From the NCBI RefSeq assembly GCF_900129425.1, contig NZ_LT670817.1, forward strand, positions 5,270,001 through 5,334,000: 64,000 bases of DNA, written 5' to 3'. This DNA is from Bradyrhizobium erythrophlei. GTDB lineage: Bacteria > Pseudomonadota > Alphaproteobacteria > Rhizobiales > Xanthobacteraceae. The position numbers and the translations under genes are program-made. Positions 1 through 9,100 of the stretch are shown in pieces. The notes under the pieces are model-generated. The model made no database searches, was not told the DNA's origin, and was given only the letters and a program-made list of their open reading frames with translations. Within the stretch, counting starts at the first letter, position 1; every line of letters starts with the position of its first letter.

Positions 1-684
1 ATCGACATAAGCGGTCAGGGAAGGCACTACTACTGGTTGATCGTTGCCGCCTGTTCGCGGGGATGGTGGTGCCGATGCGATCGACGCGGCGACCTCCTTA
101 CGCTGGCGCCGGCCGATGCGCACCGCAGCCGCCACCGCCCGCGCTAGCTCCGGTGCCGACGCAATGGTTTGCCGCGCATCCTCAAGCAACGCCCGGCGAC
201 GTGTACGCGAACCCGGATCCGGATAACCCAGGTTGCGGGGCCTCCCGCCGGCCGCATCGGCCAGCGCCTGGATAATCCCACGTCCATCCACGAGGGTATG
301 CGAAGCTGTCAGACAAACCGCGGTCCCGCCGTCCTCGAACGGAAGCACTCCGACGTGCCAGCAGGGTCCGTATTCCGGATCCAGCGGCAGGCACGCGCGC
401 TCGAATAGCCATGCGTTCAGATCGACACGCGGACGCGGTGTTTCTGCGATCTCGATGTCTCCAGGCCCGCGATAGGCGACCCATCGATCCCGCGCGAAAG
501 GCAACGGAGACCGCTCGACCCGTCGTCCCAACAACCCGTATCCAAGACCTCGGTGGAAACGGCGCAACCCATCGACATTTAACGGCCGGTTATATATCCA
601 ATTGGACTGCAGAAGCGTCCCGTGGCCAAGCGCCCGCAGAGCGAGAAAGGAGGCTTGGTCCATGTGTGCGAGTCGATTGTCCAT
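1..684 (-). CDS. WS/DGAT- or condensation-like acyltransferase (partial, runs off left edge)
   Basis: The reading frame is open from the ATG at 684 to base 1 (228 codons, no stop), so the C-terminal part lies outside the window. The start region MDNRLAHMDQASF resembles the N-terminus of wax-ester synthase/DGAT-like and condensation-type acyltransferases, where a conserved D-x-x-F follows the start. An HxxxDG catalytic motif (HTLVDG) is at residues 129-134, as in CoA- or carrier-dependent O-acyltransferases. A GTG at 693 in the same frame is an alternative start; no clear ribosome site is seen. It diverges from the acyl-AMP ligase gene across fewer than 70 bases, which suggests a shared control region. 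Inference: a second acyltransferase of the glycolipid cluster. Substrate unknown. Confidence 0.72.
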   Translation of the reverse strand, partial: MDNRLAHMDQASFLALRALGHGTLLQSNWIYNRPLNVDGLRRFHRGLGYGLLGRRVERSPLPFARDRWVAYRGPGDIEIAETPRPRVDLNAWLFERACLPLDPEYGPCWHVGVLPFEDGGTAVCLTASHTLVDGRGIIQALADAAGGRPRNLGYPDPGSRTRRRALLEDARQTIASAPELARAVAAAVRIGRRQRKEVAASIASAPPSPRTGGNDQPVVVPSLTAYVD

Positions 685-749
685 CGCGTCCACGGTAGTT
701 TATTTGCGGCGAGGTGCACAAGGCGGTGTGTGTAGGCGAAGGTAATCTG

Positions 750-2510
750 TTGTCCGTGGTTCAGTCTTCGATACCCGCCGTGCTGCGCGAGCGCGCCAGC
801 CTCCAGCCCAACGAAACGGCGTTCACATACGTTGATTACGACCAGGATTGGAAAGGCGTGCCGCTGATCTTGTCCTGGTCGCAGTTGTATCGGCGCGTGG
901 CGAATCTTGGTGAGCAGCTCAAGCTTCGCGGGTCGACCGGCGATCGTGCGCTCATACTGGCTCCGCAGGGCCTGGACTATATCGTTAGCTTTTTGGGTGC
1001 GTTGCAGGCCGGACTTGTCGCGGTTCCGCTCCCGCTTCCCAATAGCCGCGCCAACCACGAACGCATAATTTCGGTGCTGGCCGATGCGTCGCCTTCGGTC
1101 GTCCTTACCACGTCCGCGGTCATCGACAATGTCAGCGCGTCGCTGCAGCCGCACCAGGGGCAATTCGCGCCCTCGATCATCGAAGTCGATTTGCTGGATC
1201 TCGATTTTCGCCAGCGAGCACCGGGCCCGAGAGCTCGCGCCGGCGCGAATGACCGGGCGGATTTCATCTATTTGCAGTACACATCCGGGTCCACCCGGAC
1301 TCCCGCGGGTGTCATGGTCTCCAACAAGAACGTCTTCGCCAACTTCAAGCAGATCATGGCCGACTTCTTTGCGCCCGAGGGGGGGATTCCCCCTGGGGAC
1401 ATCACAGTGGTATCCTGGCTGCCGCTCTACCACGATATGGGTCTCCAATTGGGGATCATCATGCCGATCCTGGCGGGCACGCCGACGCTGCTCACCAGCC
1501 CGATGGGATTCTTGCGGCGACCTGCCCGCTGGGTGCAATTGTTGGGGCGCAACGGTTGCACGATTTCGGCGGGACCGAATTTCGCTTTCGAGCTCGCGGT
1601 GCGCAAGACGTCCGATGACGACATGGCTGGGCTTGATCTCGGGGGCGTCCACACGATTCTCAACGGCAGCGAACGGGTGCAGCCCGCGACGCTCAAGCGA
1701 TTCGCTGACCGGTTCGCGCCCTTCAATTTTAACCCCAGGGCACTGCGGCCGTCATATGGCATGGCGGAAGCAACAGTTTACGTAGCAACGCGTCACGTGG
1801 GTAAATCACCCGAAATCCCTCACTTCGACGCCGAGAAATTGGCTGCCGGCCAAGCGAACCGGTGCGAAACCGGAAGCGGCACGCCGCTAGTCAGTTACGG
1901 TACTCCGGAATCGATGCTGGTCCGCATCGTCGATCCGAATACGAGTCGCGAATGCCCGGATGGAACGGTCGGAGAGATCTGGGTGCACGGCGACAACGTC
2001 GCTGGCGGGTATTGGCAGAAGCCAGAAGAGAGCCAGCGCACGTTCGGGGCAAGTATTGCCGACCCGTCGCAGGAGACCCCGGAAGCTCCCTGGCTGAGAA
2101 CCGGGGACTCGGCCTTCTTCTCCGATGGAGAGCTGTTCATCATCGGCCGCATCAAGGACCTGCTGATTGTCTACGGGCGCAACCACTCTCCCGACGACGT
2201 CGAGACGACGATCCGGGACATCACCGCTGGCCGCTGCGCAGCGATAGCGGTTCCCGACAAGGGCATCGAAAAGCTGGTCGTGATCATCGAACTCAAGAAG
2301 CGGGGCGACTCCGACGAGGAGGCGGCGGACCGGCTGCGCAGTGTGAAACGCGAAGTCACGTCGGCGATTTCAAAGTCTCGGGGGCTGAGTGTGGCGGATC
2401 TGGTTCTGGTTTCGCCCGGCTCGATTCCCATCACCACCAGCGGCAAGATCAGGCGATCTCAATGTGTCGAGCTGTATCGGCAGGATAAGTTCACAAGATT
2501 AGATGCCTAG
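750..2510 (+). CDS. long-chain fatty acyl-AMP ligase (FAAL), FadD23/FadD26-like
   Basis: This enzyme activates a fatty acid as acyl-AMP and hands it to a carrier protein or PKS instead of CoA. Motifs visible (numbered from 750): ATP-binding YTSGSTRTPAG near 177-187, SYGMAEATVY near 335-344, LRTGD near 449-453, GRIKDLLIVYGRN near 466-478, and a C-terminal SGK with the conserved Lys near 566. The middle and end are strikingly like mycobacterial FadD23/FadD26 as recalled. The frame opens at GTG 714, but TTG 750 has an AAGG site six bases upstream and GTG 756 matches where relatives begin, so the first 12-14 codons are doubtful. Known role of relatives: priming Pks2 or PpsA in sulfolipid or dimycocerosate synthesis. 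It probably loads the PKS encoded at 6.1-12.4 kb. The methyltransferase follows 28 bases downstream. Confidence 0.93.
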   Translation: MSVVQSSIPAVLRERASLQPNETAFTYVDYDQDWKGVPLILSWSQLYRRVANLGEQLKLRGSTGDRALILAPQGLDYIVSFLGALQAGLVAVPLPLPNSRANHERIISVLADASPSVVLTTSAVIDNVSASLQPHQGQFAPSIIEVDLLDLDFRQRAPGPRARAGANDRADFIYLQYTSGSTRTPAGVMVSNKNVFANFKQIMADFFAPEGGIPPGDITVVSWLPLYHDMGLQLGIIMPILAGTPTLLTSPMGFLRRPARWVQLLGRNGCTISAGPNFAFELAVRKTSDDDMAGLDLGGVHTILNGSERVQPATLKRFADRFAPFNFNPRALRPSYGMAEATVYVATRHVGKSPEIPHFDAEKLAAGQANRCETGSGTPLVSYGTPESMLVRIVDPNTSRECPDGTVGEIWVHGDNVAGGYWQKPEESQRTFGASIADPSQETPEAPWLRTGDSAFFSDGELFIIGRIKDLLIVYGRNHSPDDVETTIRDITAGRCAAIAVPDKGIEKLVVIIELKKRGDSDEEAADRLRSVKREVTSAISKSRGLSVADLVLVSPGSIPITTSGKIRRSQCVELYRQDKFTRLDA

Positions 2511-2538
2511 TGTCGCGTTGTGGTATGCCTGAGATCCC

Positions 2539-3324
2539 ATGGCCTTCGGATATCGCCTGCAATCCAACCCCCTTGTCGGAAAGTTCACCACCAAGTATTT
2601 GCTGCCCCTCGGCACCCGCCAGATCGGCGACGACGTGGTGTTCTTCAACTTCGGCTATGAGGAGGACCCGCCGATGGGCTTACCCTTGGCGTCATCCGAC
2701 GAGCCCAATCGATACTGCATTCAGCTCTACCACGTGACGGCCTCGCGGGTTGATCTCACCGGCAAAAGGTTGCTGGAGGTGAGCTGTGGCGCCGGCGGGG
2801 GAGCGTCATATATTATGCGTAACCTGGGGCCGGCCTCCTACACGGGGCTGGACCTAAACCCGGCCAGCATCGACATGTGCCGGGAAAGGCATCAGCTGCC
2901 GGGCTTGGACTTCTTGCAGGGCGATTCCCAGAGCCTCCCTTTTCCGGACGAAACCTTCGACGCGGTGATCAACGTCGAAGCCTCCCACCAGTACCGCGAC
3001 TTTCCTCGCTTTCTTGACGAGGTGGCACGCGTGCTCCGCACAGGAGGGCATTTCATGTACTCCGATTCGCGCCGGGCTCCGGTTGTCGCCGAGTGGGAAG
3101 CTGCGCTAGCCGACGCGCCGTTGCGGAAGATTTCGGAAAGGGCCATCGACGAAGAGTGCAAACGCGGCCTGGCGGCAAATGCGCGGCGCACCCAGGAAAA
3201 GCTCGGTCACCGCTTGCCGGCGTTCATGAACTCGTTAATCCGTTATGGCATGGGTGTTTTGGACTGGGATCTGCGCCGCGCCGGAGGGTTTTCTTACCGG
3301 GTCTATTGTTTCGTCAAGGATTGA
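2539..3324 (+). CDS. SAM-dependent methyltransferase, phthiotriol/GPL-type (Rv2952-like)
   Basis: A class I methyltransferase of 261 residues. The SAM-binding motif I is LEVSCGAGGG at 79-88, followed by an acidic residue in YTGLDLNP and the motif LPFPDETFDAVINVEASH. The block EEDPPMGLPLASSDEPNR and the end SYRVYCFVKD are typical of mycobacterial enzymes that O-methylate phthiotriol dimycocerosates or fatty acyl chains of glycopeptidolipids (recalled). It sits 28 bases after the acyl-AMP ligase and is probably co-transcribed with it. Its last 90 bases overlap the 3' end of the glycosyltransferase gene on the opposite strand. Inference: methylates a hydroxyl on the lipid or sugar of the cluster product. 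The family call is firm, the substrate is unknown. Confidence 0.88.
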   Translation: MAFGYRLQSNPLVGKFTTKYLLPLGTRQIGDDVVFFNFGYEEDPPMGLPLASSDEPNRYCIQLYHVTASRVDLTGKRLLEVSCGAGGGASYIMRNLGPASYTGLDLNPASIDMCRERHQLPGLDFLQGDSQSLPFPDETFDAVINVEASHQYRDFPRFLDEVARVLRTGGHFMYSDSRRAPVVAEWEAALADAPLRKISERAIDEECKRGLAANARRTQEKLGHRLPAFMNSLIRYGMGVLDWDLRRAGGFSYRVYCFVKD

Positions 3325-4572
3325 TCTCGCGTGGACGGTCTGTTCCAACAGATCGGCGGCGGTGGCGACACCAACGGTGGGTTTGGTCATCCGCGGGGCG
3401 ATCTCTCGAGCTCGCGCCTTGCAATCGGGTGCAAGAATTTTGCGGAGCTGCTTGACGAGGGATTTCCGGCTCACGTTCCAAAGACGCTTGGCGGAGCCGA
3501 CCTTCAGTCGTTTGACCTGGGTCGCCCAGATGAACTGATCGGCCACGTCCCACAGGATCAACGTCGGGAGTCCGGCCCGCAGGCCGGCGGCGGTGGTCCC
3601 GGCGCCGCCATGGTGGACGGCGGCGCGGCACATGGGCAAGATCTTGGTGTAGTTGACTTGGCCGACGAGCTTCACATGGTCGGGATGTGAAGGGTGTTCG
3701 GAGCCGCCGGTGCCGGAATAGATCAACGCCCGCTCGCCCAGTTCGGCGCAGGCGCCTGCAATCACGGCCACCGTCTCGGCAGGGGATTGGACTGGCGTGC
3801 TGCCAAAACCGAAATAGATCGGCGTTTTTCCCGCGGCGATCCAGGACGCGACCTCATCATCGGTATCGGCGGTCAAATCCAAGGTCAGCGCGCCGACGAA
3901 GGGGCGCCGGCCGTTCCATTCCGCCGCAAGCCCGGGAAAAACCGCCTGATCGTAGGCCTGGATTTCAAGCGTTTCGCCTTCTGCCATCCGTTGGCTTGCA
4001 GGGAATAACGCGGGCGGCAGGCTCAGTTCACGGCGTTGCGCCTCCTCATCCGCCTTGGTGATGATGTGCGAATAGAGCCACCAGCCCGCCTTCATTGTCG
4101 TGCGGACCAACGGTCCCGGCGACGGCAGGAAGGGAAGGCCGACCTGTCCGTTAACCCGCACGGGGAAATGATGCAGGGCCGCCACCGGGATGTCGTAGTA
4201 CTCAGCGACATTCGCAACTAGCCCGTGGTAGGTCTGGCCCGTCAACAGCAGGTCGGCCCCGTCGGCTAGCGAGGTTAGCGTCCGGCTCATCTCGGCCCAA
4301 CCCTTGACGAAGAGCTCCTTGCCGGCACGCAGGAAGATGACCGGGTTCTGGATCTTGAAAGCGTTATGGGTGAAATCCGCGACGGCAACTATTTGCTCTC
4401 GCGAGTCCGGCCCATAGGAGGTAGCGGACAGGCCAGCTAACTCGACGAAGTCAACCAGGTTGGGCGGGACCGCCATTCGAACTTCGTGCCCGCGGCGTCG
4501 CAGCTCCACACCGACCGCGGCGCAGGGTTCGACATCGCCGCGAGTCCCATGGGCCGCCAAAACAAACTTCAC
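3235..4572 (-). CDS. GT1-family glycosyltransferase (Rv2962c / GPL Gtf-like)
   Basis: A UDP-/TDP-sugar-dependent glycosyltransferase of 445 residues, GTG start. The N-terminus has the acceptor-domain signature AAHGTRGDVEP (6-16). The C-terminal domain has FGFGSTP (255-260) and the sugar-nucleotide motif HHGGAGTTAAGLRAGLPTL (320-338). Both are close to mycobacterial rhamnosyltransferases of phenolic glycolipid and glycopeptidolipid synthesis, as recalled. It follows papA by 46 bases on the same strand, so PKS, PapA and this gene form a likely operon. Residues about 417-445 lie in the 90-base antisense overlap with the methyltransferase and extend past the usual family end, perhaps after loss of an earlier stop. 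Sugar donor and acceptor cannot be told from sequence. Confidence 0.9.
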   Translation of the reverse strand: MKFVLAAHGTRGDVEPCAAVGVELRRRGHEVRMAVPPNLVDFVELAGLSATSYGPDSREQIVAVADFTHNAFKIQNPVIFLRAGKELFVKGWAEMSRTLTSLADGADLLLTGQTYHGLVANVAEYYDIPVAALHHFPVRVNGQVGLPFLPSPGPLVRTTMKAGWWLYSHIITKADEEAQRRELSLPPALFPASQRMAEGETLEIQAYDQAVFPGLAAEWNGRRPFVGALTLDLTADTDDEVASWIAAGKTPIYFGFGSTPVQSPAETVAVIAGACAELGERALIYSGTGGSEHPSHPDHVKLVGQVNYTKILPMCRAAVHHGGAGTTAAGLRAGLPTLILWDVADQFIWATQVKRLKVGSAKRLWNVSRKSLVKQLRKILAPDCKARAREIAPRMTKPTVGVATAADLLEQTVHARSILDETIDPVRKPSGAAQIPVQNTHAITD

Positions 4573-4618
4573 CGGCGCAACTTTCAGCTGCCAGACGCGT
4601 AGGCCAAGTGTTCGATGT

Positions 4619-6064
4619 CTAACTGGCTACGCGAACCCGCACCTCGGTTAGGCTGCCGGCGACAACGCGGTGGAGCACCGACTTCATCGCCTCCGTGTAG
4701 CGCCTCGCGGATTCCCGGGCAATCGGGTTGTTCGGGTAGGACACCATTATCGAGACCTCGTCGAACAGGCGGAAAACCGTGGAGTAGATGAACGCCGGGT
4801 TCCTGCCGTCGGTGAGTAGGGCCGCATTCACACCATTCAGTGCGCTTGCGACGATGGCGGAAAGCGGCGGAAGACCCGCGTCCATGTAGTTCATCATGGT
4901 GAACTGAGGTCCAGGTCTGCGCAGCCAGGGAGCCAATTCCAGCACCCGGTCGTACGGCACGTTCGCGAGGTCCATATTAGCGTCGAACGACGCTTGGGCC
5001 GCGCGGGCGGTTTCTTCGAACGAGTTCGGGTCGACGGGAACGGTGAACGGCACCACACCAGTAAACCATCCCACCGTCATGAAATCTGCCGGACTCTTCC
5101 GCATATCGATGGGGGTGAGTCCGTAATACGTTTCCGCACCGCTTAACTCGTACTGGGTCAGGGCCACGCAGGCGAACAAGCCACCGCTGAACCTCACACC
5201 CGCCTGTTGGCAGATGACTTCGAACTGAGCCGTCTGCTCCGGGCCCAACAGCCGCCTCACGTGGACACCCCCGCCGCACGGTATCGATTGGTCGCCGAGA
5301 GGCAGCGGGAAATCCGGCAGCGTTCCGCCGTTGGCTCCCGCGAACTCGATCCACTTGCGCACCTCGGGGGATTCCAAGGTCATTCCGGACACACATTGGC
5401 TTTCCCGCATGCAGAAATCGTCATAACTGGCCGCCGGTGGCAGCGCGATGGGCGCCTTGCCCTCTCGGAGGGCGCTGTAGTTCATAAGGATCTCTGCATA
5501 AAAACCGGCAATCAGCATCGGGTCGCAGTGGAGATGGTCGACGACCGCGTATAACGCGAACCGGTGCTCGTCCTGGATGATGCCGAACCTGAAGCAATCC
5601 CATTGCAGTGGGTCGGGCGTGGCCAACACGTGATCTCGCCATTCGAGTTGCGTCATCACGCCGTACTCTTTGGCGACAAATTGAATGTCGCGGGGATCCT
5701 TGATGGTGTGCCGGACGATATGCTTCGCTTCGTTGTATTCAAACCAGCTGTGGTACGTCGCGTGGCGTCGAAGGTGCGCATTGATGACGTAGGTCATGGC
5801 GCGGATATCGCAGCGGCCGGGTACGTCCCAAGAGCCCATGACCGTGCGTGAATAATCGAGGCCCCGCTCCCGGAACTCGACGTAGCCGCGAAGATGGCCC
5901 GCCTGCATGGAGCTGGGAGGCACTGGACTTATTGGCGCCGACCGAGCGTTTGCAATGCTGCCGGGTGTCGGCTGCCAAGTAACGACTGATCCTGGGCCCG
6001 GATCCCAGTCGTAGGCGCTGCCAACCCGCAGCCTGTCGTGATCAGAGCCTCCACCTATGAACAC
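4619..6064 (-). CDS. PapA-type polyketide-associated acyltransferase (PapA1/PapA3-like)
   Basis: A condensation-fold acyltransferase of 481 residues. In mycobacteria PapA1, PapA2 and PapA3 esterify trehalose with fatty or polyketide chains taken from a PKS or CoA. Visible features: YDWDPGPG (19-25), RAMTYVINAHLRRH (88-101), the catalytic HxxxD as HLHCD (177-181), SPEVRKWIEFA, and VGWFTGVVPFTVPVD near 345-360. All are hallmark blocks of the mycobacterial family (recalled). The GTG start follows an AGGAAAGGG site at good spacing. It lies 57 bases downstream of the PKS gene on the same strand. The PKS has no thioesterase, so PapA is the likely chain-release enzyme. Acceptor sugar is inferred as trehalose because otsA is adjacent. 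Confidence 0.92.
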   Translation of the reverse strand: MFIGGGSDHDRLRVGSAYDWDPGPGSVVTWQPTPGSIANARSAPISPVPPSSMQAGHLRGYVEFRERGLDYSRTVMGSWDVPGRCDIRAMTYVINAHLRRHATYHSWFEYNEAKHIVRHTIKDPRDIQFVAKEYGVMTQLEWRDHVLATPDPLQWDCFRFGIIQDEHRFALYAVVDHLHCDPMLIAGFYAEILMNYSALREGKAPIALPPAASYDDFCMRESQCVSGMTLESPEVRKWIEFAGANGGTLPDFPLPLGDQSIPCGGGVHVRRLLGPEQTAQFEVICQQAGVRFSGGLFACVALTQYELSGAETYYGLTPIDMRKSPADFMTVGWFTGVVPFTVPVDPNSFEETARAAQASFDANMDLANVPYDRVLELAPWLRRPGPQFTMMNYMDAGLPPLSAIVASALNGVNAALLTDGRNPAFIYSTVFRLFDEVSIMVSYPNNPIARESARRYTEAMKSVLHRVVAGSLTEVRVRVAS

Positions 6065-6121
6065 GTTTTCCCTTTCCTAATATCCTAAAGCAGGGCAGTC
6101 GACTTTGACGAAGGACCTATC

Positions 6122-9100
6122 TCACGCGTGTGTCGTAGCGTTCTCTTTCGTGGGCGCCAGCTTCTGGAATAGGTGATCCGCCAAACCTCGAACGGTTGTG
6201 ATGTCGGAAGAGGTGATGCGAACTCCCGTCTCGCCCTCGATATGAATGCGCAGTTCGAGGTTGCCCAGCGAGTCGAGGCCGTACTCGGAAAGCGGGTGGT
6301 CCGGGTTGACGTTCCGACGCAGGCTCAGACCGATCTGCTCCGAGAGCAGACGTCGCAGCCGAGCGGGCCACTCGTCGAGCGGCAACTCGGCGAGTTCAGC
6401 GCGCAGTTTGCTTGAGCCTGAGCGCTTTTGCCCCTCGGCTTTGAACATTTCGAAGAACTTGCTGCGTTCTGCGACGGACGTGATCCACGGTGTTCTGATG
6501 AGCGGGTTGTAGCCGGTATACCCACGGTCGTGGCGCAGCAGCTCCTCGAACGCATACGCGCCCTCGTCCGGAGTGATCGCGGCGCCGCTGCCTTCCGCAA
6601 ACTCTGCACCGCGGCCGATCTCCCCCCAGGCGCCCCAGGCAATTGCCATGGCCGGCAGGCCCTGTGCGCGCCGCCAGTGGGCGAATGCGTCCAACCAGCT
6701 ATTGGCGGCCGCGTAAGCACCCTGGCCCGGCGATCCCAGCAGCGCGGCCGCCGACGAGAACAAACAGAACCAGTCCAGGTCCGCGGCTGCGGTAGCCTCG
6801 TGCAGCCTCCACGCGCCGTACACCTTGGGCGCCCAGTCACGGTCGATCAGTTCGTCGGTGATGTTCGTCAACGTGGCATTCTCGACCACCGCAGCCGCGT
6901 GCAGCACACCACGCAGCGGAAGTCCGGTGGCGGTCGCCGTCGCCAGCAAGCGCCCCGCGGTGTCAGCCTGAGCGATGTCACCGCGCTCCACCAACACATC
7001 AGACCCCATCGAACGGACGCGTTCGATTGTCTCGAGCACCTTTGCCGTAGGCTCGGAACGAGAGTTGAGCACGATCCGTCCGGCGCCTGCGGCGGCCATC
7101 TTCTCGGCCAGGAACAGTCCGAGGCCGCCCAAACCGCCGGTGATAATGTAGGAGGCGTCGCGCCGGAAAGCCGGAACCTGCTCGGGCGGCAGCACCACGC
7201 TGCTGCGTCCGGCCTGCGGGATGCCGAGGATGAGCTTGCCGGTGTGTTCGGCCGCGCTCATCGCACGAATCGCCGTTACCGCATCGGCGAGCGGATAGTG
7301 CGTGCTCTCGGGCATTGGCAGCCCGCCCTCGGCAATCAACCGGTAGACGGTGCTCAGGATCTCGCTGACCTGCTGTGGATGGCTGACCGACATCAGTCCC
7401 AGGTCGACGCCCCAGAACGCGAGGTTGCGACGGAACGGGGAGAGGCCTAGCTTGGTGTCCCCGTAGATGTCGCGCTTGCCGATCTCGACGAACCGTCCGC
7501 CCAGCGCGAGCAGATTGAGCCCGGCCAACTGCGCGGCGCCCGTCACCGAGTTGAGCACGACGTCCACGCCGTACCCGTCGGTGTCGCGACGGATCTGATC
7601 GGCGAACTCGACGCTGCGCGAGTCGTAGACATGGTCGATTCCCATGTCGCGCAATAGCTGTCGACGCTGCTCGCTGCCCGCGGTGGCAAAGATCTCGGCA
7701 CCCGCCGCGCGCGCGATCGCGATCGCAGCCTGTCCCACGCCACCGGTTCCGGAGTGGATCAGCACCTTGTCGCCAGCCTTGATGCGGGCCAGGCCGTTCA
7801 GGCCGTACCATGCGGTCGCGTGGGCAGTGGTTACCGCGGCTGCCTGGGCGTCGGTCATGCCCTCCGGCAGCTTGGTGGCCAGACGCGCATCACAGGCGAC
7901 GAACGTGGCCCAGCAGCCGTTGACGGACATGCCGCCGACGTGATCGCCGATCTTGTGGTTGGTGACGTCGGATCCGACGGCCGTCACCACGCCCGCGAAA
8001 TCCGTGCCCAGCCGGGGCAAGATTCCGTCGAAGCTTTGATAGAGGCCGAACGAGTTGAGAACGCCGAACGCGTTGAGAACATCGGCGAAGTTAATACTCG
8101 ATGCGGTGACCGCGACCTCGATCTGCCCGGGACCCGGCGGAATGCGCTCGAACGCGGCGAACTCCATCGTTTGCAGGTCACCCGGGGTTCGGATGTGCAT
8201 GCGCATGCCGTCGCGTTCGTGTTCCGCGACGGTGGTTTGGCGTTCGTCGTGGCGCAGCGGAGCGGGGCACAGGCGCGCCGTGTACCACTCGTCGTTACGC
8301 CAGGCCGTTTCGTCTTCCCCCGGCGCCATCAGCAACAACTGGCGGACCACCTGATCGGCCTTGGTGTGCTCATCAAGATCGATGTGGGTGGTGTGCAGGT
8401 GCGGATGCTCGACGCCGATCACACGGAGCAGGCCGCGCAGTCCGCCCTGCTCCAGATTGGGAGCGTCGTCCGACAGCACCTTCTGAGCGTTCCTGGTGAT
8501 GACGTAAAGCCGAGGCGACGGGCCCTCAATGTTTGGCAGTTCGCGGGCGATGCGCACCACGTGGCGGACGTACTCACTGCCACGCGCGGCGCTTTCTCCG
8601 ACCGCATTACCGTTCTTCGGCTCGGTGATCACAACCACCCCGATGTAGCCGCCTTTTTCGATCTCACGGCGCAGCCGCTCGGCCATCGCCCGATGGTCAG
8701 CCCCTCGGTGCCAAGACAGCGTGGTGCATTCTGCCTCGCGCGGCTTCATCGCATCGGCGAGCGCCATCGCCATGAGATCGGCGGCATCGGACGTATTGAC
8801 CAGAAGCCATGCTCCAGTCTCGGTGGTGCCCGCCTCCGGCAGGGCGCGTTGCTGCCATTCCACGGTCAGCAACCGCTCGGCCATCATCCGGGCCTGCGCG
8901 GCGCTCGGCGAGACCCCTGTGCTCATTTGCAGTCCGCGCACCGTCAGCAGGACATTGCCGTGCTTGTCCAGGATGTCGAGGTCGGCCTCGACGGCGCCGC
9001 CGGTCGCCGCCGTCACCCTCGAGTAGCAGTAGCGGGCCGTGCTGATGGGGCCGTGAACCCGCAGCTGCCGGACGCCGAGCGGCAGCAGCAGGCCGCTGAG

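Noticed and set aside
579..1652. 357-codon minus frame over the acyl-AMP ligase
   Set aside because: Ligase motifs are on the plus strand; the true minus gene here uses another frame and ends at the left edge.
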